NCBI GenBank assembly: GCA_007117235.1
Contig: SKGY01000189.1
Location: 1-10,714 of the forward strand
Length of the DNA: 10,714 bases
Source: Balneolaceae bacterium
GTDB taxonomy: Bacteria > Bacteroidota > Rhodothermia > Balneolales > Balneolaceae
Direction: 5' to 3'
Position 1 is the first letter of the stretch. The number at the start of each line of letters is the position of its first letter. Below are positions 1-6,092 of the stretch, piece by piece. The notes under the pieces are model-generated. The model was not told the origin of the DNA and did not search any database. It was given only the letters and a program-made list of their open reading frames with translations. The translations under genes were made by a program, and so were the position numbers.

Positions 1-1
1 C

Positions 2-247
2 CAAAACTCACCGGTTCAATTATCTGTGGAAAAACATACTGACAAAATAGAAGTGGTAATTTCAGATGAAGAAGATATACCGTTCGACATAACTCAAACT
101 GAAAAAGTTGATCTTGATGACTACATAAAAAAGGAGAAGTCCGGTGGTTTAGGGATACACCTTGTTAAAGAGTTGATGGACGATATCTCTTTTAAACACG
201 ATAACGGCATCTCAACTATAACGCTTACTAAACATTTATCTAAGTAG
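2..247 (+). CDS. RsbW-like HATPase anti-sigma kinase, 3' part only
   Basis: This is the C-terminal part of a GHKL/HATPase_c_2 protein of the RsbW/SpoIIAB type; such proteins bind a sigma factor or phosphorylate a STAS partner in the cytoplasm. The frame is open from base 2, so the gene starts left of the window and the GTG at 26 is probably an internal valine. Two ATPase landmarks are visible: the acidic stretch ending in DIPFD (G1-like box) and the glycine-rich GGLGIHLVKELMD (G2 box and following helix), then the closing beta-strand ISTITLTKHL. The G1 box lacks the usual glycine, as it does in some members of this family. The stop lies three bases before the STAS gene, which implies co-transcription and a partner-switching pair. 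The target sigma factor is not shown by sequence; the ECF sigma downstream is the obvious candidate by position. Confidence 0.85.
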   Translation, partial: QNSPVQLSVEKHTDKIEVVISDEEDIPFDITQTEKVDLDDYIKKEKSGGLGIHLVKELMDDISFKHDNGISTITLTKHLSK

Positions 248-250
248 TTC

Positions 251-538
251 ATGCTTAAAATTGAAAAAAAAGGGGATAACGAATTAAAACTGACCGGCAG
301 ATTTGATGCAAGTCAGGAAGAAAAAGCTAACTCAGAGTTTCAAAAGTATTCAGAAACCCTAACGCTCGATATGGCAGATCTTGATTATATATCAAGTATG
401 GGACTTAGCGTACTGGTGAATACTTATAAAAGATTAAAGAGCAACAATCACACGGTGCGTCTCACAAATATGAATAGTCATGTGAGAGATGTGTTTAAGT
501 ACACAAAACTAGATCAGCTATTCGAAGTTGTCGAGTAA
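251..538 (+). CDS. STAS-domain anti-sigma factor antagonist (RsbV/SpoIIAA-like)
   Basis: A single STAS domain fills all 95 residues, the usual length for the family. The pattern LDMADLDYISSMGLSVL (residues 39-55) matches the strand-loop-helix around the phosphorylated serine of SpoIIAA (D57-S58-S59-G60); aligned this way, Ser49 is the phosphoacceptor position and Met50 replaces the second Ser/Thr. The C-terminal half (VRLTNMNSHVRDVFKYTKL) also fits the family. In established systems the unphosphorylated STAS protein sequesters the RsbW-type kinase and frees the sigma factor. The start is an ATG three bases after the upstream stop, without a clear Shine-Dalgarno, so translation is probably coupled. 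The PP2C phosphatase needed for a full switch is not in the window and may lie upstream. Confidence 0.9.
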   Translation: MLKIEKKGDNELKLTGRFDASQEEKANSEFQKYSETLTLDMADLDYISSMGLSVLVNTYKRLKSNNHTVRLTNMNSHVRDVFKYTKLDQLFEVVE

Positions 539-565
539 TAATGATGGATTTTCGGGATTAAGAAG

Positions 566-1093
566 ATGACAGATAACAGTGATCTTGAATTGGTAGAAAA
601 TTGCCTGAATGGGAATAAAAAAGCTTTTGACGTTTTGGTTGAACGATATCATGAACCAATGTTCAGAACTGCATATGGAATTGTTAAAGATGCAGAGTTG
701 GCAAAAGATATAGTTCAAAATGGATTTATTAAATCGTGGGAAAAGCTCCACACTTATAAATCGGAGTATAAATTTTATAGCTGGCTTTATCGGATTATGA
801 TCAACGAGTCTTTGAATAAAGAGCGACAAAAAAAGAATCATGATGAACTACAAAATCAGGTAGTGGATGATAACACCCCATACCAACAGATGAGTGAAGC
901 TGAAAGAAAATCTGCGTTAATGCACTGTATTGATGAGCTTCCTCCGATTTATAAAGTGGTTATACAACTCCGTCATTTTGAAGAGATGAGTTATGCAGAT
1001 ATTTCAGAATCACTGGAATTAGATGAGAAGACGGTAAAGTCGAGACTTTATACGGCTAGAATGCAGCTGAGGGAGAAGTTTTTAAACCGATAA
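566..1093 (+). CDS. ECF-family RNA polymerase sigma factor
   Basis: This is a 175-residue extracytoplasmic-function sigma-70 factor of normal length. Region 2 spans about residues 20-90: FDVLVERYHEPMFRTAYGI, then the AKDIVQNGFIKSWEKL helix and the FYSWLYRIMINESLNK stretch that contacts the -10 element. A charged linker (about 90-115) leads to region 4 at about 120-172, with the LPPIYKVVIQLRHFEEMSY motif and the helix-turn-helix ADISESLELDEKTVKSRL that reads the -35 element. The ATG at 566 follows a weak purine run and lies 27 nt after the STAS stop, so the three genes probably form an operon. Downstream, after 98 nt, is a membrane protein with an anti-sigma-like N-terminus, the usual place for a cognate anti-sigma gene. 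Which regulon it controls cannot be seen. Confidence 0.95.
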   Translation: MTDNSDLELVENCLNGNKKAFDVLVERYHEPMFRTAYGIVKDAELAKDIVQNGFIKSWEKLHTYKSEYKFYSWLYRIMINESLNKERQKKNHDELQNQVVDDNTPYQQMSEAERKSALMHCIDELPPIYKVVIQLRHFEEMSYADISESLELDEKTVKSRLYTARMQLREKFLNR

Positions 1094-1191
1094 AAAAAAG
1101 TCACCAACTTTTATTCGATCGATGTGTATTTAAAATAGAAACGCGACTTGAATCATTGTTGAATTTCTAAAAATTGAACAAAGCAAAATAA

Positions 1192-2799
1192 ATGAAGCAA
1201 AGAATTTTAAATATCATACAAGCAGAAATCGATGGTGAAAATTCACCAGCCGAAAGCCGGGAAGTAAAAAAACTTCTTGAGAACAACGCCGACGCTAAGT
1301 CACTGTATGAAGATTTGCTTCAAATATCTAAAGAGCTGAGTTCATTAAAATCAGAGTTCGAGATTCCGGAAAATCTTTCGGGTCAAATTAAAGATGGAAT
1401 CTCAGATCGCTCCGAACTACAAGGTTTTTCAACAAATAATATCCATAAAATAAAAAAGGAGGAAGTTATGCCTGAGTCAAACAAGTTCTTTTCAGGTAAG
1501 AAAACGCTTATTGTAGCAGCTGCTGCAATAGCATTAATCGCAGTATTGGTTTACATAGATTTTCCACAACCAAATCAAGGCGATGTAGCGGGGACAATAG
1601 GAACTGATGTCGAACGAGCAGACAGATTCAGAGGCGCTCAGATGACACACGATGATATCTCTCTTGATGATGAGGAGTTTCAACAGGTTTTACAGAGTGA
1701 TATTTTTATTGGCCTTGTTGAGTCTGGTGAGTTACAAGCTCTTGCTCAGGATGAGTCATTCGTAAATTTAATGGCCAGCCCTGATTTTAATCAGCTTTTT
1801 GCAAGTCCTGATTTCAATCGGTTGATTGCGAGCCCAGATTTTGCGCAGTTGATGTCAGACCCATCATTCAATGAACTGATGTCAAGTCCGGAATTCAGTC
1901 AGCTTTTGGCAAGTCCTGAGTTTGCCCAATTAACGGCAAGCCCTGATTTTAGCCGATTATCAGCTTCACCGGAGTTTAGTGAGTTAATGGCGTCACCTGA
2001 GTTTTCATATCTCACCGCGAGCCCTGATTTTAATCGTCTATCTGCGAATCCATCTTTCCATGAATTAATGGCAAGCCCTGATTTTAGCAGATTGTTAGCA
2101 TCACCTGATTTCAATCGATTGATTTCGAGCCCGAACTTTAGCCGGTTGATGGCAAATCCAGACTTTAACAGGCTTACTGCAAGCCCTGATTTCAGTCAAC
2201 TTTCAGCTAGCCCGGAGTTTAATAATCTGATGTCTAGCCCCGACTTTAGTAACCTGATGGCTAACCCAAGCTTCAATCAGCTTATTGCAAACCCTGACTT
2301 CAACCGCTTATTGGCGAGTCCAGATTTTGCAGCTCTTATGGCAGCACCAAGCTTTAGCCGATTAATGGCAAGCCCCGACTTTAGCAGACTATCTGCTAGT
2401 CCTGAGTTCAGCAGATTAATGTCGAGCCCTGACTTTAGCCGATTGATTGCCAGCCCTGAGTTTAGTCGATTGATGGCTAGTCCTAATTTCAGCAGATTAA
2501 TGTCGAGCCCTAACTTTAGCAGGCTGTTAGCTTCTCCTGATTTTAGTCGTCTTGCTGCAAGTCCTGAATTTAGCAGGTTATCAGCAAGCCCCGAGTTCAA
2601 TCAGTTAATTGCAAGTCCAAACTTCAGCCGATTGATGGCGAGTCCGAGCTTTAACAGATTATTGGCCAGTCCGAACTTCAGCCGATTAATGGCTAGCCCG
2701 GATTTCAACCAGTTGATGTCAAGCCCGAACTTCAGTCGATTGATGGCAAATCCAAACTTTCACAGAATGGTTGCCAGCCCTGACTTCGGTCAGTTCTAA
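1192..2799 (+). CDS. Membrane anti-sigma-like protein with 38 periplasmic nonapeptide repeats
   Basis: The 535-residue protein has three parts. Residues 1-70 are helical and resemble the cytoplasmic domain of ECF anti-sigma factors (AEIDGENSPAESREVKKLL followed by LYEDLLQISKELSSL), but lack the HxxxCxxC zinc ligands. Residues about 105-123 form one transmembrane helix (TLIVAAAAIALIAVLVYI) preceded by lysines, so the N-terminus is predicted inside and the rest outside. Residues 159-194 hold four degenerate 9-residue units, and 195-535 hold 38 clear ones (consensus A-S-P-D/E-F-S/N-R-L-M) running to the last codon, where the final unit is one residue short. The position 98 nt after the ECF sigma gene supports an anti-sigma role. 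I recognise no family for the repeat array; a sensor, spacer or surface-binding function is inference only. A hairpin terminator follows the gene. Confidence 0.85.
   Translation: MKQRILNIIQAEIDGENSPAESREVKKLLENNADAKSLYEDLLQISKELSSLKSEFEIPENLSGQIKDGISDRSELQGFSTNNIHKIKKEEVMPESNKFFSGKKTLIVAAAAIALIAVLVYIDFPQPNQGDVAGTIGTDVERADRFRGAQMTHDDISLDDEEFQQVLQSDIFIGLVESGELQALAQDESFVNLMASPDFNQLFASPDFNRLIASPDFAQLMSDPSFNELMSSPEFSQLLASPEFAQLTASPDFSRLSASPEFSELMASPEFSYLTASPDFNRLSANPSFHELMASPDFSRLLASPDFNRLISSPNFSRLMANPDFNRLTASPDFSQLSASPEFNNLMSSPDFSNLMANPSFNQLIANPDFNRLLASPDFAALMAAPSFSRLMASPDFSRLSASPEFSRLMSSPDFSRLIASPEFSRLMASPNFSRLMSSPNFSRLLASPDFSRLAASPEFSRLSASPEFNQLIASPNFSRLMASPSFNRLLASPNFSRLMASPDFNQLMSSPNFSRLMANPNFHRMVASPDFGQF
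1457..1470 (+). promoter_or_regulatory. Strong internal Shine-Dalgarno with in-frame ATG
   Basis: AGGAGG at 1457-1462 stands five bases before an ATG at 1468, in frame with the surrounding gene (codon 93). It is the best ribosome-binding site in the window; the true gene starts here have weak or none. Initiation at this point would give a 443-residue product with the transmembrane helix and all repeats but without the anti-sigma-like domain. The bases also encode the ordinary residues K-E-E, so chance is possible. Confidence 0.35.
1666..1773 (+). repeat. Four degenerate 27-nt/9-aa units preceding the main array
   Basis: Residues 159-194 divide into DDEEFQQVL, QSDIFIGLV, ESGELQALA and QDESFVNLM. 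They keep the nine-residue phase of the main array: F163, F172, L181 and F190 lie in the position of the invariant Phe, and V166, L175, L184 and L193 in that of the conserved Leu. The helix-capping Ser-Pro is missing. They look like the eroded, oldest end of the array, or a capping module. Confidence 0.75.
1774..2796 (+). repeat. Array of 38 tandem 27-nt units encoding a nonapeptide
   Basis: Thirty-seven complete 27-nt units and a final 24-nt one run without any break in phase up to the stop codon. At protein level, position 3 is Pro and position 5 is Phe in all 38 units. Position 8 is Leu in 36. Position 2 is Ser in 31, Asn in 5, Asp in 1 and Ala in 1. Position 4 is Asp, Glu, Asn or Ser. Position 7 is Arg in 22. 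At DNA level synonymous sites vary widely (Ala and Pro codons occur in all four forms), so most units are old and are held similar by selection on the protein. S/N/D-P-D/E is a classical helix N-cap, which suggests one short helix per unit. Confidence 0.95.
2407..2520 (+). repeat. Recent three-unit (81-nt) duplication inside the array
   Basis: Bases 2407-2439 and 2488-2520 are identical over 33 nt except for one G-to-A change and are offset by 81 nt, exactly three repeat units. Other neighbouring units differ at many third codon positions, so this pair stands out as a younger duplication, by slippage or unequal recombination. The resulting units are ASPEFSRLM-SSPDFSRLI and ASPNFSRLM-SSPNFSRLL. 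Confidence 0.7.
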
Positions 2800-2832
2800 A
2801 TTACGCTAGTAACGTTAGACATACGTAGCAAA

Positions 2833-2875
2833 ACAAAAGAATGTCCCATTAATTGGGGCATTCTTTTGTCTATTT
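2833..2875 (+). terminator. Hairpin transcription terminator after the repeat-protein gene
   Basis: CAAAAGAATGTCCC at 2834-2847 pairs with GGGGCATTCTTTTG at 2855-2868 (14 bp, one G-U pair) around a seven-base AT-rich loop; the next outer pair A-T also matches. A short T-rich tract follows and an A-rich tract precedes, so it might work in both directions. It separates the sigma/anti-sigma block from the gene at 2912, which therefore probably has its own promoter. Confidence 0.85.
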
Positions 2876-2911
2876 AAGTTCATATAAACCGGGGGCAATT
2901 TGGGGATTAAG

Positions 2912-5872
2912 ATGTATTCATTTTTAAAAGGTTTAACGAAAGCCCTGATTGGGCTATTTCTGTTTATAGGAATTAGTGATAAAGCAGTGTCTCAGTTCAA
3001 GGCGGTTCATACCGATGATCTGAATCTTATCTACTACAATTTTGGCCACGAATATTTGCTTAATCATACTATTCGGAGCTACACAAATGCGTTGAGGTTT
3101 CATCAGGAGAAATTTCAGTATCATCTTACCGAGCCGGTAACAGTGATTATGTCAGATTTTGGAGATTTTGCCCAGGGAGGGGCATCAGCCGTACCCAGTA
3201 ATGTAATTTTAATGGGAATTGCTCCATTTCACTACGCGTACGAAACCAATCCCGCCAATGAGAGAATTAATGTTTTGATGAACCATGAACTGGTTCACAT
3301 CATAGCTCAGGAAAAATCATCACGCTCCGACCGGTTTTATCGATCAGTTTTTGCGGGGAAAGTATTTCCTGACCGGCAGGATCCGGTATCGATGTTTTAC
3401 AGTTATCTTACGGTTCCAAGAATTTTTTCTCCACGATGGTATCATGAGGGAATTGCTGAATACATGACAACCTGGATGTCGGGGGGAATTGGCCGGGTAA
3501 TGGGCGCTTATGATGAAATGATGTTTCGAACCATGGTAAGGGATGGAGCTCATATTTATGACGCAGTTGGCCTGGAGTCTGAAGGGACAACCGTGGATTT
3601 TCAGGTGGGCTCAAACTCTTACATGTATGGTACCCGATTTATGACCTACTTGTCTAACAAGTATGGCCCTGACTCACTTTTAGAGTGGGTGTCAAGAACG
3701 GATGAAAGTAAACGTTTTTACGCCAATCAGTTCCGAAATGTGTATGGAAACTCTCTTGATGATGAATGGTCAATGTGGATTGAGTTTGAAACATCGTGGC
3801 AACAGCAGAATCTTGAAAGAATTCGTCAGAATGAAGTTACTGAACGAGAGGTGCTTTCAAGAAGACCATTGGGTGGTGTTTCAAGGGCTATCTATGATGA
3901 TGAAAGAGATCAGATAATTCTTGCAGTTAGCTACCCCGGTGAGATATCCCATATTGCAACTTTCGATCCAAATACCGGAGAGACAAGCCGAATCACAGAC
4001 TTAAAGGGTGCAGCGCTCTATTTTGTAAGTTCATTGGCTTACGATCAGGAGACAGGCACGATTTTTTATACAAATGATAATAACGGCTGGCGTGACCTAT
4101 ACTCAGTGAATATAGATGAGAAAAAACCGCAGCGGCTGCAGAAAGATCTAAGAGCAGGGGATTTGGTTTTCAACCCGAATGACAGATCACTTTGGGGGAT
4201 TCGCCATCTCAACGGAATTGTATCAATCGTGAGAATGCCTTATCCGTACACCGATTGGAATCGAATTCACTCTATGCCATACGGTGAAGATATTTTTGAT
4301 ATCGACATATCGCCGGATGGAAAGTGGCTAAGTGCTGCAATCGGTGATGTGAGGGGATTGCAGCGGCTTGTTATGCTCGATATGGATTCTTTGATGGCAG
4401 AAGTATTTGATCCCATTGAGGTGTATGATTTTGAAGTGAGTTCACCTGCAAGTTTTACCTTTTCAAAAGATGGTAAGTATCTGTATGGTTCAACCTACTA
4501 CAGTGGTGTGTCTAATATTGTTCGCTACGATGTTGAGAATGAACAGATGAACTGGCTCACAAATGTGGAGACTGGCTACTTCAAACCGATTCCAATTAGT
4601 GAAGATAAAATTATCGCATTTGAATATACAGGTACAGGTTTTCTGCCAGTGGCAATAGAAGACAAACCGGTATCGAGGGTAAGTGCAATTCGATTTCTGG
4701 GGCAGGAAGTAGTCGAAAATCATCCAGAGGTTATCGACTGGATGTTGCCTCCTCCAACAGCTCAGCGCTTTAATGTTGAAGAGCTCAGAATCGGAGAGTC
4801 AGACTATTCTCCTGTTGGTAATCTCTCTTTGGCTTCAGTTTATCCTATAATTCAGGGATATAAAGATTATGTGGCCGGCGGACTAAGATTCAACTTCAGC
4901 GATCCGCTTCGGTTTCACAACCTGGGTATATCGTTGTCATATTCGCCATATGCGAGTTTGCCGGGAGATGAAGAGTTTCACGCATCGTTTTTATATGAGA
5001 CATCGTCATGGAGATTTTTCGGAAACTACAACGGGGCAGATTTTTATGATCTGTTTGGACCAACAAAGCAGTCGAGAAAGGGGTATTCACTGGGCGCCGG
5101 AAAATCTACGTCATTTATTGAGGAGGTTAACAGATCTCTGAATCTAAACGTGACGGGAGCCTATTATGGTGGAATGGAGAGATTGCCGGAGTTTCAGAAT
5201 ATCATCACTTCTTTTAGTGAATTTGTGTCACTTTCAGGTCGATTGTCCTATCAGGCCATGCTTAACTCACTTGGGGCTGTTGATTATGAGAAGGGGCTGA
5301 AGTGGGAGCTGCTGAGTAATAACAATTATGTTGAGGGCACACTTTTTCCGCGAATCAGCCAAAACCTGGATTACGGATTTGAACTGCCTATCAGACATTC
5401 ATCAATTTGGCTGAGATCATCTACCGGTATCTCATTTTCTCCACGTCGTGAGCCGCTCGGTAATTTCTATTTCGGAGGATTCGGAAATAATTGGATTGAC
5501 AATCAGCCATCACGACGCTACCGTTCTTATATAGCATTTTCCGGCGCAAATCTAAATGAAATTGGGGGTACTAATTTCGCTAAGCTGATGGTTGAATGGG
5601 CACTTCCCCCGGTAAGGTTTAAGCGTGCAGGATTTATGAACCTTTATGCAACATGGGCTCAGCTCAATCTGTTTACAACAGGCCTCACCACCAACATCGA
5701 TGATGAAGCTGTTAGAGAGCAGTACTACAATGTAGGTGCGCAGCTCGATATTCAGATGGCTGTTTTCTCGATTCTGTCATCTACTTTTTCAGTCGGTTAT
5801 GCATCGGCGTGGAATCATGTTACCGGTGATCGAGGCGATGAGCTGATGATTTCACTTAGGTTAATGAGATAA
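2912..5872 (+). CDS. Secreted metallopeptidase / TolB-like propeller / outer-membrane barrel fusion
   Basis: From the ATG at 2912 the protein has 986 residues; I prefer it to the in-frame TTG at 2900 because it opens directly into a signal peptide (about residues 1-27, ending KAVSQ). Residues about 30-310 are a gluzincin-type peptidase: HELVH (H125, E126, H129) gives two zinc ligands and the catalytic Glu, and WYHEGIAEYM gives the likely third ligand E179. Residues about 320-620 contain TolB/PD40-type beta-propeller blades, for example SPDGKW near 467 and FSKDGKYLYGS. Residues about 640-986 are rich in alternating aromatic beta-strands with Gly/Ser turns, as in outer-membrane barrels of the surface-antigen/BamA kind. 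The likely location is therefore the outer membrane, with peptidase and propeller facing periplasm or exterior. Substrate is unknown; automatic annotation would probably call it TolB-like. It appears monocistronic. Confidence 0.85.
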   Translation: MYSFLKGLTKALIGLFLFIGISDKAVSQFKAVHTDDLNLIYYNFGHEYLLNHTIRSYTNALRFHQEKFQYHLTEPVTVIMSDFGDFAQGGASAVPSNVILMGIAPFHYAYETNPANERINVLMNHELVHIIAQEKSSRSDRFYRSVFAGKVFPDRQDPVSMFYSYLTVPRIFSPRWYHEGIAEYMTTWMSGGIGRVMGAYDEMMFRTMVRDGAHIYDAVGLESEGTTVDFQVGSNSYMYGTRFMTYLSNKYGPDSLLEWVSRTDESKRFYANQFRNVYGNSLDDEWSMWIEFETSWQQQNLERIRQNEVTEREVLSRRPLGGVSRAIYDDERDQIILAVSYPGEISHIATFDPNTGETSRITDLKGAALYFVSSLAYDQETGTIFYTNDNNGWRDLYSVNIDEKKPQRLQKDLRAGDLVFNPNDRSLWGIRHLNGIVSIVRMPYPYTDWNRIHSMPYGEDIFDIDISPDGKWLSAAIGDVRGLQRLVMLDMDSLMAEVFDPIEVYDFEVSSPASFTFSKDGKYLYGSTYYSGVSNIVRYDVENEQMNWLTNVETGYFKPIPISEDKIIAFEYTGTGFLPVAIEDKPVSRVSAIRFLGQEVVENHPEVIDWMLPPPTAQRFNVEELRIGESDYSPVGNLSLASVYPIIQGYKDYVAGGLRFNFSDPLRFHNLGISLSYSPYASLPGDEEFHASFLYETSSWRFFGNYNGADFYDLFGPTKQSRKGYSLGAGKSTSFIEEVNRSLNLNVTGAYYGGMERLPEFQNIITSFSEFVSLSGRLSYQAMLNSLGAVDYEKGLKWELLSNNNYVEGTLFPRISQNLDYGFELPIRHSSIWLRSSTGISFSPRREPLGNFYFGGFGNNWIDNQPSRRYRSYIAFSGANLNEIGGTNFAKLMVEWALPPVRFKRAGFMNLYATWAQLNLFTTGLTTNIDDEAVREQYYNVGAQLDIQMAVFSILSSTFSVGYASAWNHVTGDRGDELMISLRLMR

Positions 5873-5951
5873 TCCGGACCAAAGTGGTTTGATCAATTTT
5901 CCACAATAAAATGGAATCCCGCAGTATCCTCGACAATATCTTAGCATATTA

Positions 5952-5966
5952 AATCAACAGTTGATT
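5952..5966. promoter_or_regulatory. Perfect 7-bp dyad, possible operator
   Basis: AATCAAC at 5952-5958 and GTTGATT at 5960-5966 are exact reverse complements around one central base. The 15-bp symmetric site lies about 125 bases before the esterase start, compatible with binding by a dimeric regulator. No known regulator motif is recognised. Confidence 0.3.
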
Positions 5967-6054
5967 ATCACTCATTAAAGTAGATCAGTTTCAAGCTTTT
6001 GTCGACCAAATACAGGTTTTGAGATGGATATAACCTTGTACCTACAGTTCAGTG

Positions 6055-6071
6055 TGACGAGTTTATCGTCA
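6055..6071. promoter_or_regulatory. Perfect 6-bp dyad just upstream of the esterase gene
   Basis: TGACGA at 6055-6060 and TCGTCA at 6066-6071 are exact reverse complements separated by five bases, ending 21 bases before the ATG at 6093. In the mRNA it could form a small hairpin near the ribosome-binding region; in DNA it could be an operator. Neither is proven. Confidence 0.3.
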
Positions 6072-6092
6072 TTCTCTAAATAAATAAGACGT

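Larger units (their letters stand above)
5873..6092. other. 220-nt intergenic spacer with two short palindromes
   Basis: No gene is seen here. The spacer separates the peptidase-barrel gene from the esterase gene and should hold the promoter of the latter, but I found no convincing -35/-10 pair of either the E. coli or the Bacteroidota type. Two perfect dyads (5952-5966 and 6055-6071) are listed separately. No strong terminator hairpin follows the upstream gene. Confidence 0.6.

Noticed and set aside
518..841. Minus-strand ORF of 107 codons over the STAS/sigma junction
   Set aside because: It overlaps two well-supported genes and its product shows no recognisable domain.
1094..1191. ECF-type autoregulatory promoter before the repeat-protein gene (CCAAC and GTGT elements)
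   Set aside because: An AAC and a GT-containing box can be found, but the -35 lacks GGAAC and the spacing is off; too weak to call.
1192..1401. Classical zinc anti-sigma (ZAS) domain in the repeat protein
   Set aside because: No HxxxCxxC motif and no cysteine in the N-terminal domain; only general similarity to non-zinc anti-sigma domains.
1899..2600. Open frames on the minus strand across the repeat array (1899-2114 and 2277-2600)
   Set aside because: They are antisense shadows: a 27-nt unit without antisense stops keeps them open, giving repetitive LKSGLA-like peptides without start signals.
1774..2796. 27-nt periodic repeats as a possible CRISPR array
   Set aside because: Units follow each other without spacers, diverge at silent sites and stay in one open frame; this is a coding repeat.
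1774..2796. Array as pentapeptide or leucine-rich repeats
   Set aside because: The period is nine residues with Pro3, Phe5 and Leu8 fixed; neither the five-residue A(D/N)LxX nor an LRR pattern fits.
2900..2911. TTG at 2900 as start of the peptidase-barrel gene
   Set aside because: The ATG at 2912 opens directly into the signal peptide; the TTG only adds four residues.
5873..5905. Hairpin after the peptidase-barrel gene (GACCAAA/TTTGATC) followed by a short T run
   Set aside because: The stem has a mismatch and few G/C pairs, so it is unlikely to be an efficient intrinsic terminator.
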